Positions 9,796 to 21,454 of a DNA stretch of 64,000 nucleotides are shown here, piece by piece (positions within the stretch are counted from its first letter, which is position 1; each line of letters opens with the position of its first letter). The stretch is from Monilinia fructicola (taxonomy: Eukaryota; Ascomycota; Leotiomycetes; Helotiales; Sclerotiniaceae): the NCBI GenBank assembly GCA_008692225.1, contig VICG01000002.1, positions 1 to 64,000 of the forward strand. Reading direction: 5' to 3'. A model generated the notes under the pieces. The model searched no databases and was not told the DNA's origin. It saw nothing but the letters and a program-made list of their open reading frames with translations. A program made the position numbers and the translations under genes.

Positions 9796-11929
9796 CTACA
9801 AGCACTCTCCATCTAAGTATTCTGTAGCGCTTCTATAGTCGACATCTGCCGGGCCCTGGAGCATTGCCTCCTGCATGGTAATGTCGGCAGTTGGTGAGAT
9901 TGAGATTTGATGCTCAAAGCTAACGCGAGGAATCTCAGTTACTGCCCGGTCAAGTGAACGGTCGATAGGATGGTCTGCTTTGATAAGTCCATCTGTAAAG
10001 CCCGAGGTTAACGACGATATGGAAGACAATGTAGGAGAGTTTAGTGGAGTTCTGATCATTGTTAGTACAGACGTCTCATATTTCTGCTGGATAGTGTGTA
10101 AGTTACGATGTTGAAATATCTAATCGCCTCATTCGACGTTGATCATCCTCATCCCATATTTGTAAAGCTGTAGGGCGTCTTCTTCTCTGGTTTATAAGTG
10201 GACCTTCTGTTCGACTTTCGATCAAGCTTTTGACGAAATCAGAGTATATCTTCTCTGGTGTCTCAGACCGAGCGCGGGGTAAATCAAAACCTTCTTCCAT
10301 ATCATCAACTGGAGTTCGGATATCCTCTTCGCTAGATGTATCCATGGATGACATCGCTCGTGGACGCATGGCCAAAACCGACTGTCTCAGTGAAAGGGCA
10401 TATTCAGCTGAATCCGCTGATCTTGTGAATGTCAAGTTTTCGCGTGATCGAAATCCTTCAGTGTAAGGATCTGTTTCCTTGAGAATTCCGCCTAGATTTG
10501 CAACCTGTCGTCCGTCATCCGAGTGCATGAATCTTCCATCCTCAGCTTCATGCATCAGCTCGTCTTTATCGTCATACTCGAGCTTCTGCCTAATTGTTCT
10601 TTTATTCTCTGTATGATCAGCATCATCCAATTCCACAGAACGAGCACGCTTGCGATTAGCTGCCATGATGGCTCCCGCCATATTTGATATGGTCAAACCA
10701 GCCATTTCTGCCACCCCTTCCATCGTCATCCCTGTATCTCTTGCCATAGCGGCGGAGACTCGTTGGATGCGTTCCTCGATATCAGCAAGAAGGTCAAGCT
10801 TAGCGGCACCGGCTGGCAATTCTGGCTGTTCAATGTCTCCATAGTCCAAAGTTGTGACCTGCTCCCGTTCAAGAGAATCCGATACCCCGAAAGCCTCCCA
10901 TTTTTCTCTTTGCCAATTCTTTGGATCCCGCTGTCGAACCTTGTATTTCTTATCATTCAGCATAGAATAATCATCTAGTTTTGTCTTATGACTGCCCCTT
11001 TTATCAGGTCTCCTGTGCTGTGCTGGAATATCTATTCTGGCAGCCAGACGCCTCTGTGTAATGGAGTCCTTATCTGTGTTCCTTGGGCACAATGCATACC
11101 AGTGCTTTCCGTATCTATTGCATATGCAGCACTTGTACGTTTCTGGTGGCTTTTTGTCTAAGGCAGGGTCCTTAATTCTGTCAGCAATATTCTGCATTGT
11201 GTTGGAACCATGAATATCCACCATGTTTGTTGGACAATTCTTGACCGAGTGGCCTATTTGATGTCAGTGATCATTCTTTGCTAGAATGTGCAAATTTGAA
11301 AGTGGAGATGGAGGCTATTGTTATGAAGATAGAACTCAAAACAGGCTCATACCATTTGTTCCACATCTGTTGCAGATATAACTCATCGGCACGTAACCTG
11401 AAGAACCACCGCCAGAACCAATTTTACCAGAAGGCCTATCTGTTTGAGGACTTCTTCTCTTGGAATCTGTTTTACCCAAAGATCTTTCCTTCATGGCGTG
11501 ATTTTCATCAAAGGCTCTTCTGATCTCATCAATGGAGGGAAGATACTTTTCCTCATGGTGCTCTCCCTCAATACAGACTTTGGAATGTCTGCCAACTGGT
11601 CCATTGGTTTTCTTCCAATCCTCGACGTTTGATATGACTTCCTCTCTGTCGAACCCACGGTGCTTCAATGATTCAACCCACTGCTTAATTGTGTTTGGCC
11701 AAGCTTTGAATAGTTGTAAAGGGCTCTTGCGGTGTGCTTCAAGCCATCGAATATATATCTTTATTATCAAGGAGCCTGGTAGTTCATCATTCACATTTTT
11801 GGATAAGTTGCTCAAAGAAATGCTTCGCAGGTCATCTTCAGTTACTAGATCTGGGGACCTGTAGAGTAGTTCCAAGAGAGCATCCTCTTCCCATGAACCT
11901 TTTTGTCGACTTTCGTCCCTAGAATACAT
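9796..11929 (-). CDS. Protein with two CCHC zinc knuckles
   Basis: Exons on the minus strand are 11929-11353, 11253-10107 and 10051-9796. The second intron has a perfect TACTAAC branch site. The model is 659 residues. The first knuckle spans the first splice junction: Cys186, Cys189, His194 and Cys199 (CX2CX4HX4C). A second knuckle-like motif has Cys234, Cys237, His243 and Cys248, with one extra residue before His, and Cys235 as an additional cysteine. CCHC knuckles bind single-stranded nucleic acid, commonly RNA. The N-terminus is helical; the rest is polar and charged, with basic patches (NRKRARS, NQRRRRP), probably disordered. A link to RNA processing is inference only, and I do not recognise the exact family. 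Confidence 0.75.
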
Positions 11930-12596
11930 CCTGAGATGTTGAATTTGATCATGTAAAAAAGCAATGTTTAATTGGAAGTTAGTCTTGGAGGAAGAAGTTG
12001 TTGTTTGTTATTGTTGAGAGTTTCCTATCCTACAGAAGGAGCACGGGCCATCGGTTACTACTACCTACATCTTTCTCCCTCTCAAGTCCTTTGCCTTGGT
12101 TTGTCATTCTTGATGCATCCCATTGTTTTTCTTCACCTTATTGAATATCTCAGGTGAACGAATGTATCCTGAAGTCAACAAATCTCCACCGATTATCAAA
12201 AGTTTCATCTCAAGGTTCAACGCGGAAGTCTCATGAGCTGTCTCAAGAATACCAACCGGGCAGTACTCAGTTCGACATATCATACCTACTAGGTACTCAT
12301 CATATCTAGAGTATAAAGAACCAATTCGCCTTCTTGCACGCCATACAGCAAAGAAGTCTCACATATACCCTTCCAGTTGCAGAATTTGAGCAACATACAC
12401 TTTCTATCCAGGTAGGTATCCTCTATGCAACTATTCAAATACAAGATTTGAAACCAATACCCTACTACAACTACCTCGCTCTTTCAACCGCTTCCTTTCA
12501 AAAGCAAGCAAAACTAATTCACTTCTCTATATATAGATCGGCAAAATCAAGTCCCGATACAAATTTTTACAACAGCCTTGGAGATCCTCAGAAGGA

Positions 12597-12668
12597 CAAA
12601 TCCTCACAAGAACAAATCCTCACAAGCACAAATCCTCACAAGCACGAATCCTCACAAGAACAAATCAA
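12597..12668 (+). repeat. 16-bp minisatellite
   Basis: About four and a half tandem copies of a 16-base unit, CACAAGAACAAATCCT (with CACAAGCAC variants), lie in the leader region upstream of the 2EXR gene. The frame through it is open but gives a low-complexity NPHKNKSSQ-type peptide. I read it as noncoding. Confidence 0.75.
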
Positions 12669-13046
12669 TACAACATCAAATCTGTACAGCCTTGAGACCT
12701 TCCAATATAAGTTTCTCTTCTGTCTTGAGAGCTAGGCAGATAGAACTTCGTGATTCAAGCATAGCCGCAGATCAGCCCCAGTCAACCACACCAGCAGCCA
12801 TTTCTAATATCCATACCCCACCACTTTTCTACCACTGATCCAGAGGTAAGTGATTTGATAGCGACAACTACCTACGGGTGCCTGACTCCTTGCCTATCTA
12901 ATCTTAACTTCGAGTCTCAATCACTAACTTTAGTACAGTTCTCAGGCTGCCTGGAAGCTAAATCTTTCAGTAGAGCTCTTGGCAGTGTCATTGAACTATC
13001 CCTAACAGCCATCATCCCATCGAAAACCATCATCCCATCAACAACC

Positions 13047-14149
13047 ATGACTCCATTAACAGCCACAACCCCATCAACGATCTCAGACTTTCCAATATTC
13101 ATGAAGCTAGTTCCTGAAATGCGAGAGGCAATCTGGAAGTTCAGTTTGCCTGAAATGCGTGTTATTGATCTCATTTATGACAAAAACCAGGACAAATACT
13201 TGTCATTCCGATCTAAGGTGCCATCACTCTTGCATACGGTAAGCATATCATGTGTTTTTTGTTTGGTCAAGAAAAGTTCTCATGGAGAAGCTGTTTCCCC
13301 TGCAGTGCTATCATGGCAATTACTTTGCTGACAGTTTGCCCATCTAGAATAGAGAAAGCAGATCGTTTGCCCAAAGATTTTATCAACTTGCCTTCCCCAC
13401 AAAAACATATCCCGCAAATATTTGGATAAGATTTGATAAGGACTGCGTATACTTTACGGACTGGCTTGCTGGGTGTAATACCAAAACATGGTTCGAGCAT
13501 GTCAACATTGGCCCTCTTGGCAAGAAAAAGGGAACTGGAATTCAGGACTTGAAGTCTATTCAGAGAGTAGCTGTCAATTCTGTCTATTTTGACATTCCTA
13601 GACAAACTGCCCCTGAGCGTAGGTGGTATTTTTTTGAAATCTATAACACCCATACAAGAAAGATTTCATTCCTTGAAGAAACTCTACATTGTTGTCGAGG
13701 ATATCAACCCTTACCAGACCGGCGAAATTGGTTTTGGCAAGATTCCCAAGCATAAACACCTTCACCGACAAGATTTCTGTGTATTTTGTGGAATTTTGAG
13801 AATTACTAGAGCAGTCAAACGCCTCGAATGGCCTACAGAAGCACCAGTTATCTCTGTTGTCGGAGCTCAGTATAATAAACATATCTCACATTTGGGAAGA
13901 TACCAGAAGTGCGCTTGCAACGGATTCATTGTGCGACCCGAAGGTACCGCAAAGAGCACTCCTCTAGAGTATATACAAAATTGTTCATGCGAGGCATATG
14001 TTCCAGACCCAGCAGATGAACATGAAGCTGAAGATGATTTACCTAAGAGACGGTGGGGTCTTTCAGAAAATGAATTGGAGGATCTGATCGCCGATGAACG
14101 TAAAGCAAAGTATGTTCGGGGCCAAATGCAACCTGCCAAGCAGTATTGA
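13047..14149 (+). CDS. 2EXR-domain protein (one apparent frame break)
   Basis: The 2EXR domain is common in Leotiomycetes and Sordariomycetes; its function is unknown. Exon 1 (13047-13238) carries the FPIFMKLVPEMREAIWKFSL core. A 109-base intron ends ATCTAG, and exon 2 from 13348 resumes with NRESRSFAQRF and then IWIRFDKDCVYFTDWL, a typical 2EXR order. The frame then changes by one base near a run of seven T at 13629-13635. Reading six T gives a smooth continuation into FHSLKKLYIVVEDINPYQTG and the C-terminus at 14149, about 330 residues in all. A 40-base intron here is a weaker alternative. The C-terminal third has scattered Cys pairs (CVFC, CAC, CSC). A leader intron at 12846-12938 with a CACTAAC branch site is likely; the start is the first in-frame ATG after it. 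Confidence 0.75.
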
Positions 14150-15021
14150 AACCCATCTCGAGAAGTTGTCACATACCTCAAGGCTCTTGGAAATACTACA
14201 AGGTCTTTAAAGTTGAATGTGACAAAGATTTTGTTACAAAAGTTCCATTTTCCTGGGATGTATCAAGATGATGGAAGGACTCTGGAAATTTGGTGTTCAT
14301 ATTTGTTTCTGTCTATCCTCTTGTTTTCTTTTTTCTTTTCTTTTTTTTTTTTTCTTTACAAAAATCATCATCAGGATAATATCAAGAGTTCCAAACAGCA
14401 AAGCGGAATGTTATTTGAAGAATGGAGCCTATTTTCTTTCTCTTTTCATCTGAGTCCATGGGGGTTGATGATGTATTAAGGTGGTTGGTCTACCTGAGGA
14501 TGGATGATTGCTCAAGAGAAATGATTTTCATATCTGTTTCTGTCTCAAGACAGTTATTCAAGGGAACTTGCCACGTATCACACAGAGAACAATCTTTTTA
14601 TGTTATTTAAACGGACTAGATGTATGAATAAGAGAGTTTTATTTTCAAATTCCACATGACACTGTGTATTAATTGACTATACTTTTGCTTGGATGTTTTA
14701 TCTTGTCAAACTAATATGATATTCTCCAGTCAGTTTAACAGTGATTTGAAGATGGCATTTCAAGAACAGGGTTTTCAAGAGCTACATTCAAGTTGTATAC
14801 TATATTGGCCACCTGGCAAAGAGATTTAGACAGGCCTGGGTTATCATTTCTGTGAACTTTGATGCGAAACTTCAAATCTATAAACAAAATGGTATTTGGA
14901 TCGTTGCTACATGTCTAATTTTTTCTACGCCAGAACATTGTTAGCCGCTAGTTCCTTTTCCTGCTCTGACTCTGGACTTTCTACCTGTTCGGTTTGTCCC
15001 TTCCAAATCTCTTCAATGACG

Positions 15022-16270
15022 CTACCTACCGATTTCTCTCAAGAATCTCGTCACCTCCTCCTCCTTCCCAACCGTTATTCTCACACACCCCAGACATCCA
15101 TGTTCTTTTCCTCTAAATCTGACGACAACTCCCCTGCTCTCTGCCAAACTCTCATACACCTTTCGTGCAACCTCATTGTCTGGCTTCCTCTCCTCATTCA
15201 GAATCTCCACCAGCAAGAAATTACTCGCTACGCCACCTCTGAATCTACCTACTCCCTTGATCTTCGGCAGTTCCTCCAACAATCTCTCTCTCTGACCCAC
15301 AATACTCTCCCTGTATTTCCTCATGACCGACAATCCGCCATCCTGCAAGGCTTGGGAAGCAATTGCCTCTGTAGGAGAGCTAATGTTGTATGGTGCCTTG
15401 AGGTTGTTCAGTAGTGCCGCAATCTCAACACTGGCGAATGCGGCACCAAGACGTATACCAGCTAACCCAAAAGCCTTACTCAGTGTCTGCAAAACCACCA
15501 GATTCGGCCATTCATTCACCCATTCCGCGAGAGATGATCCTTCGGGGGAGAAATCTATGTATGCTTCATCTACTACCCACGATGCCATTCCAAGTCTTGT
15601 GCAACAGTATTTGCTCGATTTGTTCTTTGGGAATCAATGATCCAGTAGGGTTTCCTGGTGAACAGATGTAAATGAGTTTGATGGGTTTCGATTGGGGTTT
15701 AGAAAGCGTGTCGAGGATAGCTGGAACATCGAGACCAAATCCAGGGGCTGGCAGTAAGGGGACTTTAACGAGTGCCACGTCGTTGACTTGTGCCGATACG
15801 CTGTACATGCCATAAGTTGGGGGGCATACGAGAATGGAGTCGACGGAGGGTGTGCAGAAGCAGCGGAGAAGAGCATCGATTGCCTCATCGGAGCCAACAC
15901 CTAGGAAGAGGTTGAGAGGGTCAAGGAGGAGCTCGGTATGGTGGTGGGTGTTGCGCAGCTTGCACAAGAGAGATTTGAGAGGATGTTGGTGCGGATCTGG
16001 ATAGCGATTGAGACCAAGGAAGTTGAGAGATTTGTTTGAGGTTGTGTTCTCCGGAAGGGATGGACCATAAGCATTTTCATTGGCATCAAGGAGGATATTG
16101 TGCCCATTGTCTTTATAATCACTGAACAGAAATGTGTGAGTCAGTCAATGAACATTGGTAATGAGATTGGAGAATGCTTACTCCCGTGCGCAACGATATG
16201 GCTCCAGTGCAAGAATATTTGGGCGAGCACATGTCTGCAGGTTGAATGGAGAATCTGAACGTGAAGGCAT
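15022..16270 (-). CDS. HIS5: Histidinol-phosphate aminotransferase with a 1-base frame break
   Basis: This PLP-dependent enzyme converts imidazole acetol-phosphate and glutamate to histidinol-phosphate in histidine synthesis. Exon 1 is 16270-16182, starting MPSRSDSPFNLQTCARPNIL. After a 60-base intron, exon 2 runs from 16121 to 15022. Visible motifs in order are DANENAYGPS, GSDEAIDALL, PTYGMY, CSPGNPTGS, VVDEAYIDFS and LQTLSKAFGLAGIRLG with the PLP-binding lysine in SKAFG. The C-terminus carries VRFRG and RITVG. The frame breaks at plus-strand CCC (15576-15578), between NGIV and VVDEAYIDF. One G fewer on the coding strand would join them into about 395 residues, the normal length. As read, the enzyme ends just before its active-site lysine. 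Sequencing error is the simplest explanation. A real lesion would require histidine from outside or a second gene. Confidence 0.9.
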
Positions 16271-16299
16271 TTTAAGTAAGTTGTGATTGTTGAGGGACA

Positions 16300-17760
16300 G
16301 TGAGGAGTCATGAGTGATGGCGGGGCTAGAATTATATTATATATTTTGAAGCCGAGCTCGGCAGCCTTTATGCAAGGCTGAAGATTTATGAAGACCCGCT
16401 TTTAATTGGATGACCAATCATTCTCACTTCACACGCCCTTCCCCCTTTGTCTCGTTTGTAGGACATTTCATGCTATTCCATGAGCAATTCAAAAAAGGAA
16501 GACATCTGCTAGTTCAGCAAGTTCAAAAAGTATCTACAAGGCAAAGATGTGTAGGTTTCCTGGGTATTGATGTTTGCATACTATTCAAGTAGTTCTAACG
16601 TTAACCTTGGGCCAGTTCTAGTAATCTTAAAGCTAAATAAGCTAACTCACACTTTGTTAGCGGATGAACACATACACGAATCTGAATTCCTCTAGTCTCC
16701 CTGCACCATCTCACTTATGAATCAATTATCTCCAGTAATATGTTAGGGCTTGGTCACGGAATGCAGTTGTTCCGCGCAAAACCCTCCAGATGATCAGGGA
16801 ATTGGATGTCTTCCTGCAAGCCTAAGGAATCTTCTTCAATTGTGTCAAACTCTGGTTTGGGTCCAATAGGGCTGATCAGCGAATGAAGACGCTCTAGACA
16901 AGTGTGTCTAGGTCCAATATGACCGAATTCCTACTCTGCAAATAGTTTCATCGTTCAGGGTAGCTACACCCTTCAATTTGAAGTACAAGCTGTTTTCGGC
17001 AATGCTCAGATATGCTCAACTAATGCCCTGCATCGTGTGTTTAGAGCTTATTCACGCCTGCCCAGGTGATACCTTTTACATCTCATCGTTCTTTGTCTGC
17101 AGTACTTTGCAATAATTGTAGTCAATTTTAATTTCTGTTGCTCGTACAGACCCTCCTCTGTATAATATTGCTCGTTTTGGTTCAGAATCATTCCTCGGTA
17201 TCAAAAGATCTGTTGTTAGTCATGATTATATTCATGAAAAGAAAGAATACCTAGTGCAACCTCACTTCGCCCTCATAACTTCACCATTGGAGATTATTTT
17301 CAGCAGGGTAATCTAACGAACCCACAAAGATGCATAGCCATCTTAAATGAAAGTGAAGTTAAACAATATGTCAGATTTCATGAAAATACGCAATCCACGC
17401 TTTATGTGAATTTTCCTCTGCAGTCTTGTAGTATGGGTACCCAACTGTTTGTATTAATGACTACATATACCAAAAGATTGTGCAACTAAAATGTGAGGAC
17501 TACGCCAATTCAAAAGTTGCATTTCCCAATTTCACATGATGAGACTGAAAAAGGCAACGCTTGGAAGTTTGATCCGCAACACATGTCCTTCATTTGAAAG
17601 GAAAAAGATAGAAGGAAAAAAAACCGAGCGAGCCTCTATCGAGGCTAAAATAACTGCAACCCATGAAGCTAGTAACCTCTGCCATTGTTGGCGCAGTTTA
17701 CAAGTACACTTTTTCACAAATGTTAGTTATGTACTAGGATCTTTCCAAGCTCTAGAACTA
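16300..17760. other. Intergenic, no gene seen
   Basis: This is ordinary composition with short unsupported ORFs only. I see no conserved protein motif, repeat or RNA gene. It contains the presumed promoter of the aminotransferase at its left edge. Confidence 0.5.
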
Positions 17761-17761
17761 C

Positions 17762-18230
17762 TTACTTTGGGCTGACAACTGGCCAATGCGCAGCGCAAGC
17801 CGAGCTTGCTCCATAGTCGCAGCAGCTGGAGGATCCAGATCCGCCGTTGACCCTAGATTTTGAAGTCAGAGACTTGGGAGTGATTTTACCTTTTCAGAAT
17901 TCTTGATACCATCCGTTATGGAACGAACTTGGGCTCCAATTCCGAAGGGCAAAATCGACGTGATACTCACTGATAGATATCCCCTACATGATAAGTTCCG
18001 CGAACTTGAGTACAGAATCCACAATACTTTCCGGCACTCGCTCCACTTTGAGAGACGCAACCAGTGGTGTAGGAGCAAGCCCGGGCTACGAGAGTATCGG
18101 GCCCATCTCGTGGTGTAATGCCTCCTTCGACTTCTTTGAACCCAGCGTCTGTAACGGGCTCTGGGATGGGCTCAGGTAAAGCAAGAGAGAGGGATAGAAG
18201 AGCGATGAATGGTGTAAGCTTGAGCTGCAT
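17762..18230 (-). CDS. Small secreted cysteine-rich protein
   Basis: Exon 1 (18230-17971) begins MQLKLTPFIALLSLSLALPE, a clear signal peptide with cleavage expected near residue 18-20. A pro-like stretch ends near VARA. A 118-base intron (GTGAGT to AATCTAG) leads to exon 2 (17852-17762), which restores the pattern SSSCCDYGASSAC and stops. The total is 116 residues. Mature cysteines are at ACSYTTGC, KYCGFC, CC and SAC, seven in all. This resembles short secreted proteins with a YCGxC...CCDYG pattern that are common in plant-associated fungi. Some members of such groups act on the host as effectors; that role is inference. Without the second exon the reading frame would end at IYQ. Confidence 0.75.
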
Positions 18231-18599
18231 GATGAAGTTTGATATTGAGTAGCTTGATGCAAGTCTGTTGGATTTTATTAGATTGTTGCCCAAATAACAA
18301 TGTGTGCGAGTGCTGTTTATATAGACATTTCTCCTCCACTCAGCGGCGCCAAATACTCCGAGGAGATTCTCATCTTGGGTTTTTGTGAACAACACATTGA
18401 AGCCAAACAGGAAAGACCTGGCTATGAAAAGACGTAACTTGCCTTTCGATGGCAATTCGTACCGCGTACGTACTCATCTAAAAGTTGTGGTTATCTCAGT
18501 CGAGCCTGCTGACCCCAAGTTGTGGACACCTTTGAGCATAAATTTTGGTCTATCACCTGCATGCAGATCTATCGTTTCTCGAGGGCTTTAACAATGTTG

Positions 18600-21454
18600 G
18601 GGCGCTGGTTCAGCTCCTATTTCGATGACTAAATAAAACGATTAAGCCGTCTTGGCTACTTGATCTTAAACTTCAAAAATCCAGCGAAATTTTCAGTCAC
18701 CAGAACTTCTGGCACTCGAACACTAGCCTGGTCGTCTGAACACGGCCGATATTTCAGTCCGAGACTCCCATTGGTGGTGGCTAATAAGATTCCGATTTAC
18801 TTTACTCACGGTAACTATCGTGTGTGAAGAATGCTGAGGTCTATGCTATAGAGCCGTGCCGAACAAGACTGTGTATGTTAATATCAAACCACAAAAGTGC
18901 GCGGCCTGATAATTTCTCACATTATCGAAAGATTTCCAGCTGGTTCAAGCCAGCAAAACGAAGTGGGCACTAACTCGTAAAGACTGAAAGATAAATGAGG
19001 TTGATAAATTCGTAGAGTTGACGTTGAAGCTACGACAGAAAAAATGTAAGATTTGTCCTGGCTTGGCCCGATTTGGCGTAAAGGGGCTGCAGGTACGTAC
19101 CATTTCTAGGCACCAACATATGGATGCTGTGTAAGCTTATTCAGAACCGAAACGGAAACGGCCAAACTCGGCAAGCCATCTTACTTACTTCAGGAAACTA
19201 TTACAGCCTCATAATGCGGGATTGTTTGTTCTGGGGTAATGCCAACCGAGCATCGAAAGCTATTACACAGTGGTGACACACCATCAATCATGATAGTTAA
19301 CCGAACTAGAATCATCTTCTTTAATCTTGGCTCTGCAAGTCATTTTCTCAGGTTTGACAACTGAAAGTGCGGGGTAATTGGGATATCTTGAATTATGTAA
19401 GGGTGGATCGTCACTGCAGCTGGGGAAGAAGGAATTTGGACCTAATCAAGCTTTGAGATGGAGTGAACGCCGAGGGAGAAACACCTGACATCTAGAAGTC
19501 GTGGGTAACAATTCTTTACATAGTAGCGGTGAAAATATCATAGCAGAGGTATTCCTCGTCGGATAGATGATTCCGAAGCTTGCCTTTGGTCATGATCGAT
19601 TGATCAGAATTGTTTTACCTAACGTGGTCAGCTCAAAAATTGTGAATCGCTTGAGTGATGAGAACCCAGTCTTCACAGATTCGTTGACTCTTGAGGGATT
19701 TGGTGCGAATGAGGCGGGTTTGGTGTAGATTTCCGTGCATCAAATCCTTCGTTTCTCGCGTATAACTGACCTCTGATACCTATTACCGCCATGATCAAGC
19801 CATAATGAGACGATTAATTATTTGAAACACAAGAATTACAGACCTTTGATGTAGACTTAGCCATTACTGACTCCATCCCCCCCCCCCCCCCCCCCCCCCC
19901 CCTGGTTTCGAAATCTTGAAAACATAGATATTAAAAATGTACCTTTCCCACCTGGTGCAACTATAATGCGATAGTCTGCAGATGTTCCTAAGTTCAGAAC
20001 AAATATGTTTTTGTGGTACCAATTGAAGACGCAGCTGTCAGATAGATGCAAACTTATGGACGGTATAATTGGCACAGACTCTATGGTTGATTGGTTGTGC
20101 AATAATCAATAACGTCTAGGGACTTAAAAACAACTTCTTATCTTCTAGTTTCTTTCAATGAGAACTGTTATATGCGGAATTTTGCTCACTCGTCTTACCA
20201 CTCCAAAAGAAAGTTGACGCTCAGCCAGAGCATAATGACCAGAATTCATCGTCACTGGCCGCCGTGCCAACCTGGAAATAGATCAGCATTATTTTAGGTA
20301 CTCCAGAGACCAATAATCTGGAAGATATGTACTTTGATTGCTAGGGATTTCGGGAAGCTGCGCGTTCTGCACGATTTGGTCTGCCATTCGGTGATGAAAT
20401 TGGACCAGAGAGAGGACTCTATGTCATCATATGAATCAAACCAAGACTCTCGAAAGTTCACTTGACAATCCTACAAGCGAGAAGAAGTTTCCGTTGTGAC
20501 GCTGTGGATTAAGAGTTATATTTAACGTCAAAGTAAAAGACTAAGTTTTGCAAGTATGTAAGCGTCTTATGCGGCAGAATGCCTCCCCTAGATGCGTGGA
20601 TGTTATAGATAAGCCTGTCAGTATGAGATTGCTAAGTGTGCAAATGACGATTGTACCTTGAGTTAAGTCTAATAGCAGAAATAGAAAAGCCTTTGGCAAG
20701 GGCCATACTTTGAGTAGCAACCATATCTTATTATGATGAGAGAACTATCAAGCTTCACTAGAGGCACTCTTTCATCTTGGCCCTATCTTTCTCATCGCTG
20801 CTTGCATATTTTTCAATAACTTTCTCCTTTGCCAGCTTTGACACATCTAAAATCTTTTTGTGAACTCGTATTATTCCATTTTTACTATTCCCTGCCGAGA
20901 AGATAATTCATCAATATTGGCTCTGGATGCAGGGGCTCTTGGAAAGTTTGTACCTGTGGTCTCTCAGCTAAAGTATCAGTATGACTTAAAATTAGAGGAA
21001 GAAAGAACGGTATCTATTTGCAACTTTACTCGTAGTAGTAGATTGACGCTCTTAGATTGGGAATGGCCGTGATGACTAAAGTTGCATATTCCATTGTGAG
21101 AAGAGTATTCTTTTTGTTCGCATCATCAGGGTACTCTAGAATAATCTCTCTCCAACAGCTCGTGCGAGATGGGCTAGCTCATTCAAATTGAGACATACGT
21201 AATGCTGTGATGATTTGTATCTTCCATCACAGATAAAACAACTTCAAGCATAATGCCATCGTTATATTTCAAGTCTGGTCGACCGAATTCTATAAGCAAG
21301 TATTTCTTAAAACCCAAATTGTTCGTGATGCAGTGTTTGTAGACCGAGCTGAAGTTAAATGTGGTGTATTGCTTACATTGCTGTTGTACTCTGGTTTCTA
21401 CTTCTCATAAACGGTACAGGACTGGATTAACATTTGCAGCAAATAGCCCACCAA
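18600..21454. other. Gene-poor stretch
   Basis: There are no ORFs above about 80 codons with recognisable content. The composition is only moderately AT-rich, unlike the transposon remnants. A run of 26 C lies at 19877-19902. The sequence may be degraded former coding DNA, but I found no motif that shows it. Confidence 0.5.
19877..19902 (+). repeat. Poly-C run (26 bases)
   Basis: Twenty-six consecutive C occur in an otherwise mixed region. The length is likely unreliable in any sequencing technology. On the other strand it reads as poly-G with G-quadruplex potential. Confidence 0.85.

Noticed and set aside
12334..12838. Overlapping frames upstream of the 2EXR gene
   Set aside because: They are low-complexity, driven by the 16-bp minisatellite, and end before the leader intron; read as untranslated leader.
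13549..13755. Separate short gene in the middle of the 2EXR region
   Set aside because: It is the same frame as exon 2 of the 2EXR gene read past the T7 frame break.
19857..20102. Minus-strand frame with a poly-Gly end
   Set aside because: The glycines come from the 26-base C run; there is no other coding evidence.
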